From assembly GCF_048268305.1 (NCBI RefSeq), contig NZ_JBLWVT010000006.1, positions 265,874-329,873 on the forward strand: 64,000 bases of DNA, given 5' to 3'. This document shows positions 16,680-27,317 of the stretch, in pieces (the stretch's first letter is position 1; the number at the start of each line of letters is the position of its first letter). The DNA comes from Pseudodonghicola sp048268305. Lineage in GTDB: Bacteria; Pseudomonadota; Alphaproteobacteria; Rhodobacterales; Rhodobacteraceae. Under the pieces are notes generated by a model. The model did not search any database, was not told the DNA's origin, and saw only the letters and a program-made list of their open reading frames with translations. The position numbers and the translations under genes were made by a program.

Positions 16680-17390
16680 TTACTGGCGGCTCACCCGCGC
16701 GGCGCCGACGATCGGCCCGAACCCTTCGCGCTGCACCAGCACCGCCCCCGGCCGATCGCCATCCAGCACGCCCTGAAAGCTCGCCTCGGAAGTGCCGTCC
16801 CAGCGGCCCAGGATCTGCCAGCCGTCGACCACATTGACGTAATCGAGACTTTGCCCGGCGTTCTCGCCCCGGGCGATCTGCACGTGATGCACCGGGGTAT
16901 AACGCACCAGTTGCACGTCATAGACGCCGGGGGGCAGCATGATCGGCCGCAGCCGCACCTGCACCGCGCCGGCGCTCGCCTCGGCGGTGATCGCCAGTTG
17001 CGCCGGCCGGTGCATATGGCCCATGATCAGCTCGGCCAGATCCATCGCATGGGCGCCGACGACATCCTCCTGCCCCATCACGATGATCTGCGGGGTATAG
17101 ATCATCTTGCGCCCCGCAGTCCGGGCATAGCCCTTCTGCCGCGCGGTGAAGAGCGGTTCGGCAAAGGTGTCTTCCCAGCCGATGTAATCCCAGTAATCCA
17201 CATGCAGCGCCAGCGGCAGCACATCCTCGCGCCCGGTGAGCTGCTGCAACAGCCTGTCGGCCGGCGGACAGGACGAACACCCCTGGGAGGTAAAGAGTTC
17301 CACCACCACGGGTCCGCTCTTCTCCTGCGCGCTCAAAGGCGCGGCAAAAGCAATCAAGAACGCGATCAGACTCGCGGTAAAGCGTATCAT
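16680..17390 (-). CDS. DUF1223 secreted thioredoxin-like protein
   Basis: 236-residue protein with signal peptide MIRFTASLIAFLIAFAAPLS and a thioredoxin-like fold with a CxxC motif in LFTSQGCSSCPPADRLL. Further DUF1223 blocks are LALHVDYWDYIGWEDTFA, TPQIIVMGQEDVVGAH and VVDGWQILGRWDG. It probably acts in the periplasm in a thiol-redox role; no function is established. The ATG at 17390 is chosen for the signal peptide. The very long open frame upstream of it on this strand is antisense to acnA and not coding. It converges with the acyltransferase gene and diverges from acnA. Confidence 0.88.
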   Translation of the reverse strand: MIRFTASLIAFLIAFAAPLSAQEKSGPVVVELFTSQGCSSCPPADRLLQQLTGREDVLPLALHVDYWDYIGWEDTFAEPLFTARQKGYARTAGRKMIYTPQIIVMGQEDVVGAHAMDLAELIMGHMHRPAQLAITAEASAGAVQVRLRPIMLPPGVYDVQLVRYTPVHHVQIARGENAGQSLDYVNVVDGWQILGRWDGTSEASFQGVLDGDRPGAVLVQREGFGPIVGAARVSRQ

Positions 17391-17621
17391 TGGCTCAGCA
17401 ATTCCCCCTGTCGCTCTGTTAAGATGTAGCCATGCCGACGCGCAAGAACCAATCAATGTTTCTTGAAACCGCTGCGAGCTGGACGGCAGATCGAAAAAAC
17501 TGTGTGCAATGGTATACAAAAACGCCGCAGCCCCGATGATCACTATTGAATGCCAGGGCCTCCTGATGCAGAACGCAGCCAGCGAATTCCCGTTTTCCAC
17601 GACTCTCTGAGGGAGGCCAGA

Positions 17622-20372
<2,751 letters not shown>

Positions 20373-20398
20373 GACCGGCCCGACAGGTCAGAAACAGG

Positions 20399-20426
20399 AA
20401 AGCCCCGCCATCTCGCGGGGCTTTTC
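20399..20426 (+). terminator. Rho-independent terminator of acnA
   Basis: AAAGCCCCGC and GCGGGGCTTTT form a tight hairpin with a 6-base loop and a T tail, 26 bases after the acnA stop. Confidence 0.9.
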
Positions 20427-20446
20427 ACGTTCTGGGGCGCTGAGGT

Positions 20447-20520
20447 CTTCTTCTCGGCGCAAATACGGTCGGGGGTGAATTGGGCCAAAGGCCCAAGAGG
20501 GGGCAGACAGCCCCCTGTCC
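20447..20520 (+). repeat. 74-bp direct repeat C, left copy
   Basis: CTTCTTCTCGGC, then AAATACGGTCGGGGGTG, and inner palindromes TTGGGCCAAAGGCCCAA and GGGGGCAGACAGCCCCC. An almost identical copy, in the same orientation and with two mismatches by eye, lies at 22485-22558. Together they flank the GST gene, the WYL regulator and the pseudogenes. Confidence 0.85.
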
Positions 20521-20529
20521 CTCTCCCCC

Positions 20530-21153
20530 TCAGCGCGCCGCCAGCTCCGCCTGCGCGCGGGTCTCATACTCCATGATCGGCACGGTGCCGACCTGCGCCA
20601 CCACCCGCGCCACCCAGTCACGCACCACAGGCACATCCGGGGTGTACTCCGGCGCCGCCCATTGGAAGGCCGAGGCCATGATCAGATCTGCGATGGTGAA
20701 GCGATCCCCAAGCAGGAAGGGTGCCTCCCCCAACCCCGCCGCAATCTGCGCGCCGACCTCCGTCAGGCCGCGGAAGGTGGCGGTCATGGCCGGATGGTCC
20801 ACCCCGGCCATGCTGCAGACCAGCGCCGGCTCCACCACGCCGCCGTAATAGACCATCCAGGACAGCAGCGCGCCGCGCCCGGGCTGCCCCGGTGCCACCC
20901 CAAGCGGATAGCCGAAAATCTCGTCGAGATAGAGCATGATGGCGGCGGATTCGCGCACCGCCTCACCGCTGTCGGTGATCAGATAGGGCACCTTGCCCTC
21001 GGGATGCGGATTGGCGGCATCGCGCGCGCCCGAGCCATCCAGGCGCGGAATGGTGACAAGGCGGATATCGACAGCATCGAGCTTGTCCATCAGCATCAGC
21101 TGGGTAATGACCCGGGTCGAACGGCTCATCGGGGAATGATAGAGGATCGGCAT
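20530..21153 (-). CDS. Glutathione S-transferase family protein
   Basis: 207 residues with an N-terminal thioredoxin-like GST domain (MPILYHSPMSRSTRV, then GKVPYLITDSGEAVRESAAI with the glutathione-binding Glu-Ser pair) and an all-alpha C-terminal domain ending in TIADLIMASAFQWA. The ITQLMLMDKLDAVDIRLV segment fits cytosolic bacterial GSTs. Its role is likely thiol conjugation or peroxide detoxification; the substrate is unknown. It is divergent from the WYL regulator 89 bases away, which is therefore a candidate controller. It lies directly beside left repeat C. Confidence 0.88.
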   Translation of the reverse strand: MPILYHSPMSRSTRVITQLMLMDKLDAVDIRLVTIPRLDGSGARDAANPHPEGKVPYLITDSGEAVRESAAIMLYLDEIFGYPLGVAPGQPGRGALLSWMVYYGGVVEPALVCSMAGVDHPAMTATFRGLTEVGAQIAAGLGEAPFLLGDRFTIADLIMASAFQWAAPEYTPDVPVVRDWVARVVAQVGTVPIMEYETRAQAELAAR

Positions 21154-21242
21154 CGTCGTTTTCCTTGGCTAGTGTCGATGCCCCGGATATGGCAGATTCC
21201 TCCTGACAGAATCCGTCAAGAGCGATCCGTGATGCTGGCCCC

Positions 21243-21950
21243 ATGGCAAAATCCGACCGTCTGTTCCGTCTGCTGCATCTGATCCGGGGCCTCAGCCCGC
21301 CGGTCACCGCCGCACGGCTGGCCGCGGCAATGGAGGTCTCGGAGCGCACCATCTACCGCGATATCGAGGCGCTGCGCGCGGCCGGCGCCCGGATCGAGGG
21401 GGCGGCGGGCCTGGGCTATACGATGACCGAGGATCCGGCGCTGCCGCCGCAAACCTTCACCCAGCTCGAGATCGAGGCGCTGGTGCTCGGCCTCTCCGAG
21501 GTCGAGGCGCGCGGCGATGCGGCCCTGGCCGGCGCCGCCGCCGACGCGCTGATCAAGATCACCGCCACCCTGCCCGAACGCCAGCAAAGGCAGGCGGTGC
21601 AGGCGATCAACCTGGTGCACCGCTTCGCCCAGCCCGCCGCCGCCGCCGTCGACATGACCCTCCTGCGCGAGGCAAGCTGGGCCGAGGAGGCGCTGGAGAT
21701 CACCTATCGGGACAATGCCGGCGCGATCACCACGCGGTGCATCTACCCGCTGGCGCTGGCCTATCTCGACAATGTGGTGATGCTGCTGAGCTGGTGCTGC
21801 CTCAGGCAGGACTTCCGCCAGTTCAAGATCGGCTCGATCCTCGACGCCCGGCGCAGCGGCGACAGCTTCCGGCCGCGCCGGGTGCCGCTGCTGCGGCAGT
21901 TCGTGGCCCGGCTGCGCGCCCGGCACCACGAGATGGCACAGCGCGACTGA
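21243..21950 (+). CDS. YafY-type WYL-domain transcriptional regulator
   Basis: 235 residues: an N-terminal HTH (about 5-60; RLAAAMEVSERTIYRDIEAL is the recognition helix region) and a C-terminal WYL domain (about 137-217; EITYRDNAGAITTRCIYPL, then LLSWCCLRQDFRQFKIGSI). WYL domains bind ligands such as nucleotides or metabolites. It faces away from the GST gene and lies upstream of a decayed SDR and a decayed copy of its own 3' end. The canonical W-Y-L triad is not obvious in the expected place. Its target is probably the GST and/or SDR gene. Confidence 0.87.
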   Translation: MAKSDRLFRLLHLIRGLSPPVTAARLAAAMEVSERTIYRDIEALRAAGARIEGAAGLGYTMTEDPALPPQTFTQLEIEALVLGLSEVEARGDAALAGAAADALIKITATLPERQQRQAVQAINLVHRFAQPAAAAVDMTLLREASWAEEALEITYRDNAGAITTRCIYPLALAYLDNVVMLLSWCCLRQDFRQFKIGSILDARRSGDSFRPRRVPLLRQFVARLRARHHEMAQRD

Positions 21951-22018
21951 CACCGTGGATCGCCGCCGTGAATGCCTCCGGGCGCCTCCGGCGGGCGCAT
22001 TGGGAGCGAGCAAACTGA

Positions 22019-22223
22019 ATGAGAAAGGCCGCATTGGTGACCGGTGGCGCGACAGGAGCCGGGCGCACCATCGTCGAGGATCTGGCCCGCGATCGCGCGG
22101 AGGCCTTCACCTGCCCCCCGCCCAGGGTGCGGCCGGGGCGCGATCTGGTGCGGGACGAGGCGGCCGAGGCGGCGGTCCCCGAAACGCTGGCGCGCAACGG
22201 GCGCTCCTGGATCTGAACCTGCT
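22019..22223 (+). pseudogene. Decayed 5' fragment of an SDR gene
   Basis: The first 50 or so codons (MRKAALVTGGATGAGRTIVE) closely mirror the intact SDR at 22642 (MRKVALVTGGARGIGRAIVE). After ETLARN the copy has lost the stretch corresponding to about 22850-22927, then matches again over GCGCAACGGGCGCTCCTGGA and the AACCTGCTG that follows. There the sequence switches to WYL-gene sequence. The frame ends in a stop at about 22214-22216. The Gly-rich NAD-binding loop is already damaged (TGGATGAGR), so no active enzyme is expected. Confidence 0.85.
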
Positions 22224-22476
22224 GCGCAGGGCAAGCTGACCGAGGAGGTGCCGGAGATCACCTATCGCGACAATCACGGTGTCGATATCTATCCGCTGGC
22301 GCCGGCCTATCTGGATCCCGTGGTGGCGCTGCCGTCTCGGACAGGACTTTCGCCAGTTCAAGGTCACCTCGATCCGTGCTGCCAGGCGCTGCGGCGAAAG
22401 CTTCCGACCCCGCCGGGTGCCGCTCTTGCGCGACTTCGTGGTCCGGCTGCGGGCGGGCCGTCAACCCGATGGCTGA
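22224..22476 (+). pseudogene. Decayed 3' fragment of the WYL regulator gene
   Basis: This is a second, broken copy of the end of the WYL regulator. EVPEITYRDNHGVDIYPLAP lines up with EALEITYRDNAGAITTRCIY, with an internal deletion. After a frameshift near 22335, GQDFRQFKVTSIRAARRCGE lines up with RQDFRQFKIGSILDARRSGD, and FRPRRVPLLR is shared exactly. It is joined directly to the SDR fragment before it, so ancestral WYL-SDR-WYL-SDR order followed by deletions explains the locus. Nothing here should be translated into a functional product. Confidence 0.85.
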
Positions 22477-22484
22477 CGGCCCTG

Positions 22485-22558
22485 CTTCTTCTCGGCAGAA
22501 ATACGGTCGGGGGTGAATTGGGCCAAAGGCCCAAGAGGGGGCAGACAGCCCCCTGTCC
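22485..22558 (+). repeat. 74-bp direct repeat C, right copy
   Basis: Nearly identical to 20447-20520, differing only in GGCGCAAATAC versus GGCAGAAATAC, and in the same orientation. It lies between the WYL pseudogene and the intact SDR gene. Recombination between the copies would remove the GST gene, the WYL regulator and both pseudogenes. Confidence 0.85.
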
Positions 22559-22641
22559 CCGCCCGTCGCCAGATGGAGCATTGACAGCCAGGCACCAAGT
22601 CGAAACGCTCGCCGCGACGGCGCTGCACGGGGAGAGACAGG

Positions 22642-23346
22642 ATGCGGAAAGTGGCACTGGTAACCGGCGGCGCCAGGGGGATCGGCCGCGCCATTGTCGA
22701 GGATCTGGCGCAGGATCATGCCCTGGCCTTCACCTGGCACAGCACCCCGCCCTCTGCGCTGCAGGAGAACTGCCCCGAGGCGGTGGCGATCCGCGCCGAT
22801 CTGGCCGAGGATGCCGCGGCCGAGGCGGTGGTGGCGCAGACGCTGGCCCGCTTCGGCCGGATCGACGTGATCATCAACAATGCCGGCGTGGTGGCCAGCA
22901 CCCCGAAGGAGCATATCGACCGCGCCGCGCAACGGGCGCTCCTTGATGTGAACCTGCTGGCCCCGGTCGCGCTGCTGGCCGCCGCCCTGCCGCATCTGCA
23001 GCCGGGGGCGGCGATCGTCAGCATCTCCTCGGTCAATGCGGAGCTGCCGCCGCGCGACGCCGCGCTCTATGGCGCCAGCAAGGCGGCGCTGAACCTCTGG
23101 ACCCGGGCGATGGCAAAGGAGTTGGGACCGCAGGGCATCCGCGTCAACGCGGTGGCGCCGGGGCCGGTCAATACCCCCGAGGCGCCGCGCGATGCGGAGC
23201 TGACCGCGGCCCTCGTCGCGCTGACGGCGCTTGGCCGGATCGGCCGGCCTGAGGATATCGCCAGGGCGGTGCGCTTTCTGGTCTCGGAGGCCTCAGCCTT
23301 CATCACCGGAGAGGTCCTGACCGTCTCCGGCGGGTATCGGCTCTGA
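22642..23346 (+). CDS. SDR-family oxidoreductase
   Basis: 234-residue NAD(P)-dependent short-chain dehydrogenase/reductase. Motifs are TGGARGIGRAI (cofactor loop), NNAGVV, the catalytic Ser in SISSVNAE, YGASK (Tyr and Lys) and RVNAVAPGPVNTPE, ending with ITGEVLTVSGGYRL, the usual SDR C-terminus. The substrate is unknown. The start is supported by GAGACAGG just upstream. Its 3' end overlaps the convergent ccmG gene by 54 bases. A broken relative lies 0.6 kb upstream. Confidence 0.92.
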   Translation: MRKVALVTGGARGIGRAIVEDLAQDHALAFTWHSTPPSALQENCPEAVAIRADLAEDAAAEAVVAQTLARFGRIDVIINNAGVVASTPKEHIDRAAQRALLDVNLLAPVALLAAALPHLQPGAAIVSISSVNAELPPRDAALYGASKAALNLWTRAMAKELGPQGIRVNAVAPGPVNTPEAPRDAELTAALVALTALGRIGRPEDIARAVRFLVSEASAFITGEVLTVSGGYRL

Positions 23347-23901
23347 TCCGCTGGTGGCCTCGGCGGATTTCTCCGCCTTCTTCAGCAGCGGACGCAGCTT
23401 CTCGGCGATCACCCGCTGGGTGATCGGGCCGGCAAAGCGCATCAGGATGGTACCCTCGCCGTCGATCACATAGGTCTCGGGCACGCCATAGACCCCCCAG
23501 TCCAGCGCCATCTTGCCCTCGGGATCGCGGCCGAGCGCGGCATAGGGATCGCCCAGCTCCCTGAGGAACTTGACGGCGTTCGAGGTCTCGTCCTTGTAGT
23601 TCACCCCCAGCACCTCCACCCCTTCGGCGGCCAGCGCCGAGAGGTTGGGATGCTCGACCCGGCAGGGGGCGCACCAGCTGGCCCAGAAATTGACCAGCTT
23701 CACCCCCGAGGTCCTGAGCCGGGCGTCGTCGAAACTTTCGTGGCCGGGAAATTCGCTCAGCACCACCGGCGGCGCGCTTTGCCCCTCGCGGGCCGAGGGC
23801 AGCGCCTCGGGGTCGTCGCGGAACATGCCGACGGCGGCGAGCGCCACGAAGCCGGCGAAGATCACCGGCGGGATCAGCATGATCGGGGAAACCCTAGCCA
23901 T
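23293..23901 (-). CDS. ccmG: Thiol:disulfide interchange protein CcmG/DsbE
   Basis: Membrane-anchored periplasmic thioredoxin-like protein that reduces apocytochrome c cysteines before heme attachment. 202 residues: N-terminal anchor (about 6-24, SPIMLIPPVIFAGFVALAAV), then the redox motif NFWASWCAPCRVEHPNL and the cis-Pro region WGVYGVPETYVIDGEG. The ATG at 23901 overlaps ccmD by 8 bases. A 20-odd residue polar tail (about ATSGSEPIPAGDGQ onward) overlaps the end of the convergent SDR gene, which is unusual and may be a late extension. Last gene of the ccmABCDG run. Confidence 0.94.
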   Translation of the reverse strand: MARVSPIMLIPPVIFAGFVALAAVGMFRDDPEALPSAREGQSAPPVVLSEFPGHESFDDARLRTSGVKLVNFWASWCAPCRVEHPNLSALAAEGVEVLGVNYKDETSNAVKFLRELGDPYAALGRDPEGKMALDWGVYGVPETYVIDGEGTILMRFAGPITQRVIAEKLRPLLKKAEKSAEATSGSEPIPAGDGQDLSGDEG

Positions 23902-24049
23902 CGCGGCGCATCCTTTTCTCAAGCGCATCCATCTCGGCCCGGACCCTGCGGCCGCGCCAGAGGCTGATCGCCACCAGCCCGATCAGCAGCAGGATCGAGG
24001 CGGCATAGGCCGACAGCACCGTATCGGCGTATTTTCCAAGATCAGGCAT
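23894..24049 (-). CDS. ccmD: Heme exporter protein CcmD
   Basis: 51-residue single-span membrane protein (hydrophobic AYAASILLLIGLVAISLW at about residues 14-31, then a basic RGRRVRAEMDALEKRMRR). CcmD stabilises the CcmABC complex and helps release holo-CcmE. Size, topology and position between ccmC and ccmG identify it. The start shares one base with the ccmC stop (TGATG), and the stop lies inside the ccmG start region. Confidence 0.92.
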   Translation of the reverse strand: MPDLGKYADTVLSAYAASILLLIGLVAISLWRGRRVRAEMDALEKRMRRDG

Positions 24050-24801
24050 CAGGCCCCCGCCCTTTCGCGCGCTTCCAGCGCCCGGATGCGGCGGGCGCGG
24101 ATTTCGGTGCCGGTCCGATAGAAGACCAGCGCGATGAACAGCAGCACAAAGCCCGCGATGCAGACCAGCAGCGGGATGTAGAAGACATTCGCCACATTCT
24201 CTTTCTTGTCGAGGCTGAGAGAGGCGCCCTGATGCAGCCCCTGATTCCAGAAGTTCACCGCATAGCGGCTGAGCAGCGCGAAGACCGAACCGACGAGGCA
24301 AAGGACCGAGGTCAGATCGGCCGCCGTATCCGGATCCTCGATCGCCGACCACAGCGCCATATAGCCGAGGTAGAACAGGAACAGGATCAGAAAGGAGGTC
24401 AGCCGCGGATCCCAGGCCCACCAGGTGCCCCACATCGGTTGGCCCCAGATGGCACCGGTGACCAGGGCGATCACCGTCATGGTGGCCCCCACCGGCGCCG
24501 CCGCGCGGGCTGCCAGCGCACTGACGTGGTGGCGGCGGATCAACCAGATCAGCGAGGTGACCAGCATCATCAGCCAGCCATTGATTGCCATCAGGGCAGC
24601 CGGCACATGCAGATAGATGATCTTGACGGTGGCCCCCTGGCGGTAATCGTCAGGGGTGAAGAAGAACCCCCAGATCAGCCCGACGATCAGACAGCCCGCC
24701 GACAGGGTCCAGAGCCAGGGTATCATCCGCTCGGTCACCGCCAGGAATTTTCTGGGGTTGGCATAGGACCACAGGCTGTTCAGTTTCTCGCTCGCCGACA
24801 T
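24049..24801 (-). CDS. ccmC: Heme exporter / cytochrome c maturation protein CcmC
   Basis: 250-residue inner-membrane protein with six predicted spans. It loads heme onto the chaperone CcmE. The Trp-rich heme-handling motif is present as WGTWWAWDPRLTSFLILFL, flanked by the expected conserved His residues (HVPAALMAING and the GLHQGASL loop). The start MSASEKLNSLWSYANP is a typical CcmC N-terminus. It lies 47 bases after ccmB and is translationally coupled to ccmD. Confidence 0.96.
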   Translation of the reverse strand: MSASEKLNSLWSYANPRKFLAVTERMIPWLWTLSAGCLIVGLIWGFFFTPDDYRQGATVKIIYLHVPAALMAINGWLMMLVTSLIWLIRRHHVSALAARAAAPVGATMTVIALVTGAIWGQPMWGTWWAWDPRLTSFLILFLFYLGYMALWSAIEDPDTAADLTSVLCLVGSVFALLSRYAVNFWNQGLHQGASLSLDKKENVANVFYIPLLVCIAGFVLLFIALVFYRTGTEIRARRIRALEARERAGA

Positions 24802-24848
24802 GATGCTTCTCTAGCCCCTCCTCCGGTCCGGCTCAACTCACAACACAT

Positions 24849-25505
24849 TCAGCGCAGATTGACACGCAGCACCGCAGCGCTGGCGAAGGGCAGCAGCGCG
24901 ATCGCCCCGGCGCTGATGCCGGCCAGCAACAAAAGCGGGGTGGTCAGCTGCAACCCCAGCGCGCCGCGGCGGGCGACCTCGGCTCCGAAGATCAGGCTGG
25001 GCACATAGAGCGGCAGCACCAGAAGCGACAGCAGCAGCCCGCCGCGTTTCAGCCCCACGGTCAGCGCCGCGCCGAAGGTGCCCAGCACCGAGAGCGCCGG
25101 GGTGCCGAGCGCCAGCGAGATCAGCAGCCACAGATATCCCTGCGGCGCCAGGTTCAAAAGCACCCCCAGAAGCGGCGCCACCAGCACCAGCGGCAGACCG
25201 GTGGTCAGCCAATGGGCCAGAGCCTTGACGCTCACCACCGCCTCGAGCGGCAGCGGCGCGGTGGCCAGCAGGTCGAGCGTGCCATCCTCCCAGTCCAGCG
25301 CGAAGATACGATCGAGCGACAGCAGGCAGGCCAGCAGCGCGCCGAGCCAGAGGATGCCCGGCGCGATGGAGGACAGGAGCGCGGTTTCGGGGCCGACGCC
25401 GAAGGGCACCAGAATGGTGACGATCAGGAAAAAAGCCAGCCCCAGGCCAAAGCCGCCGCCCGCCCGCACCGCCAGCCGCAAATCCCTGAGCAGAAGCGCG
25501 ATCAC
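24849..25505 (-). CDS. ccmB: Heme ABC exporter permease CcmB
   Basis: 218-residue membrane subunit of the CcmAB transporter that drives release of holo-CcmE. Six hydrophobic segments are visible. Conserved blocks are FFLIVTILVPFGVGPE, LDRIFALDWEDGTLDLL and LGTPALSVLGTFGAALTVGL. The start overlaps the ccmA stop by 4 bases, so the two are coupled. Confidence 0.95.
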   Translation of the reverse strand: MIALLLRDLRLAVRAGGGFGLGLAFFLIVTILVPFGVGPETALLSSIAPGILWLGALLACLLSLDRIFALDWEDGTLDLLATAPLPLEAVVSVKALAHWLTTGLPLVLVAPLLGVLLNLAPQGYLWLLISLALGTPALSVLGTFGAALTVGLKRGGLLLSLLVLPLYVPSLIFGAEVARRGALGLQLTTPLLLLAGISAGAIALLPFASAAVLRVNLR

Positions 25506-26122
25506 AAAAAGGCCTCGTCGAATTCGTCGGTGACCGGGGCGAGCACCGCCTTGAACGGAGCGAGGTCCAGCACCGCGGCCTCGGAGAGGCCGAGGTCGAT
25601 ATGGGTGGCGATCAGCGCCAGGCCGCCCCAGGCCAGATGGGCGCGCACCGCCTCGGCAAACAGCCCCACCGCATGGGTATCGAGCGAGACGGTGGGTTCG
25701 TCCAGCACCCAGACCGGCCGTCTCGTCACCAGGAGCCGCGCCAGCCCGAGCCGGCGCTTTTGCCCGGCCGAGAGGCTGCCGGCGGCGCGATGGGCCAATG
25801 CGCCCAGCTCGAAGGCGTCAAGCGCCGGGGCGATGTCGCCGGCGCCGAAGACCGATCCCCAGAAGCGCAGGTTCTCCGCAACGGTCAGGGTCGGTTTCAG
25901 CCCGTCGGCATGGGCGGCATAGGCGACGCGATCCTCCGCCCCCTCGATCCGGCCCGCGACCGGAGGCTGCAGCCCGGCCAGCGTGCGCAACAGCGTGGTC
26001 TTGCCGATGCCGTTCGGCCCGCGCAGGATCAGCGCCCGGCCAGGCTCCAGCACGAAGCTGAGCCCGGAGAGCACCGGCAGCCCGCCCCGGGCCACGGTCA
26101 GATCGGAAACACGCAAATCCAT
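25502..26122 (-). CDS. ccmA: Heme ABC exporter ATP-binding protein CcmA
   Basis: 206-residue ABC ATPase of the cytochrome c maturation system. It shows Walker A GPNGIGKTTLLRTLAG, signature LSAGQKRRLGLARL and Walker B PVWVLDEPTVSLD, with the short length typical of CcmA. It starts the ccmABCDG series, 72 bases after the Mth938-domain gene. The ccmE, ccmF and ccmH genes are not in this window; ccmI starts at 63645. Confidence 0.95.
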   Translation of the reverse strand: MDLRVSDLTVARGGLPVLSGLSFVLEPGRALILRGPNGIGKTTLLRTLAGLQPPVAGRIEGAEDRVAYAAHADGLKPTLTVAENLRFWGSVFGAGDIAPALDAFELGALAHRAAGSLSAGQKRRLGLARLLVTRRPVWVLDEPTVSLDTHAVGLFAEAVRAHLAWGGLALIATHIDLGLSEAAVLDLAPFKAVLAPVTDEFDEAFL

Positions 26123-26194
26123 GACGCTCCGCTTAGCCGATTGCGCCCGTTCGAGAAAGACGCTTTGCGGCGCTGCCGCGTCGCAGCCGATGGC

Positions 26195-26548
26195 TCAGAC
26201 CGGCAGCAGCGCCATGGCGATGCGGCGGCCTTCGGACAGGAGCACGTTGTAGGTGCGGCAGGCGGCGGGCGAGGCCATGGCCTCGACCCCAATCCCCGCC
26301 TCTTCCAGCGGCGCGCGCAGGGCGTCTGGAATATGACCGATCTCGGCGCCGGTGCCGATAAAGATCACGTCGACCTCGGCGGCGAGCGCGATAAGCGGGG
26401 CGCGGTCGTCATAGCCGCCCCAGGCGGTGGTGCCCTTCGGCCCGGTCAGCACCGCGCCGTGAAAGACCGTCCCGCCGATGCGGAAGAACCCCGGGCCATA
26501 GCCGTCGATCGGATTCGAGTCGTTATAGACAACTTCGGTGACACGCAT
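26195..26548 (-). CDS. Mth938-like domain protein
   Basis: 117-residue small single-domain protein of the Mth938/DUF498 family (related to mitochondrial NDUFAF3). Typical blocks are DGYGPGFFRIGG, VDVIFIGTGAEIGHIP and IGVEAMASPAACRTYNVLLS. The family has an oxidoreductase-like alpha/beta fold without a known activity, and members are often encoded beside secDF, as here. It lies between the TauE-like gene and ccmA on the same strand, with short gaps. Confidence 0.85.
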   Translation of the reverse strand: MRVTEVVYNDSNPIDGYGPGFFRIGGTVFHGAVLTGPKGTTAWGGYDDRAPLIALAAEVDVIFIGTGAEIGHIPDALRAPLEEAGIGVEAMASPAACRTYNVLLSEGRRIAMALLPV

Positions 26549-26564
26549 GTGCTGTTCCCCAGAG

Positions 26565-27317
26565 TTAGCCCCAGATCGGCAGCCCGGTCAGGGCGGATCC
26601 GGCGATGATGGTATAGGCGGCGGTGCGATAGGTCTTTTCCAGCCCGGGCCGGAACATCTGCCCGCCGACCACGTTGCCCGCCAGATTGGGCAGCCCCAGC
26701 ACGAGCCCCAGCCAGACCGGAACGCCGCTCAGCAGCCCCTGCCAGGCCAGAAAGCCGATCAGCAGGATGTTGTAGAGAAAGAGATAGGACAGCGTCGAGG
26801 CACGGACAACCGGCGCCGGATTCGGGCTCGCCATATAGAGCAGGATCACCGGCGGCCCCGGCAGGCCGGCGGCCCCGCCCAGAAAGCCCGACATGCCGCC
26901 GGTGCCGAAGATCAGCCCCGGCCCCAGCCGGCCGTGATAGCGCAGTCCGGCGATCAGGCAGGTCAGCATCGCCAGCGCCAGGAAGGAGACCCCGAAGCGA
27001 AAGACCTCGGGAGCCACCGCCTGCAGGACCCAGAGCCCCAGCGGCAACCCAAGAACCGTGGCGATCAACATCCGCAGCAGATCGCGCCGGTCGGCCTGGC
27101 GCAGCGCCCCGGGCAGGTTCGGCAGCGGGCCGAAGGCATCCATCAGCGCCACGGTGACGATGGCCCAGACCGGCGGCAGCACCAGGGCCGCCACCGGCAT
27201 GAAGACCAGCGCGGTGCCAAAACCGGAAAAACCGCGCACGGTGCCGGCCAGAAAGGCGGCCAACACCAGCCAGCCAAGCCCCGGCGTCGCCAGGGCCTGA
27301 GCCAGCGCCTCAGGCAT
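26565..27317 (-). CDS. TauE/SafE-family membrane permease
   Basis: 250-residue integral membrane protein with about eight hydrophobic segments and the TauE/SafE hallmarks GTVRGFSGFGTALVFMP and GGMSGFLGGAAGLPGPPVI. The family exports sulfite, sulfoacetate or other anions; the substrate here is unknown. The start MPEALAQAL at 27317 overlaps the secF stop within ATGCCTGA, so the gene is read directly after secF. A longer frame to 27383 would run into secF coding sequence and is not favoured. Confidence 0.85.
   Translation of the reverse strand: MPEALAQALATPGLGWLVLAAFLAGTVRGFSGFGTALVFMPVAALVLPPVWAIVTVALMDAFGPLPNLPGALRQADRRDLLRMLIATVLGLPLGLWVLQAVAPEVFRFGVSFLALAMLTCLIAGLRYHGRLGPGLIFGTGGMSGFLGGAAGLPGPPVILLYMASPNPAPVVRASTLSYLFLYNILLIGFLAWQGLLSGVPVWLGLVLGLPNLAGNVVGGQMFRPGLEKTYRTAAYTIIAGSALTGLPIWG

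Noticed and set aside
20447..22558. Composite transposon bounded by the 74-bp repeats
   Set aside because: No transposase, no terminal inverted repeats and no target duplication were seen; the repeats look like dispersed intergenic elements.
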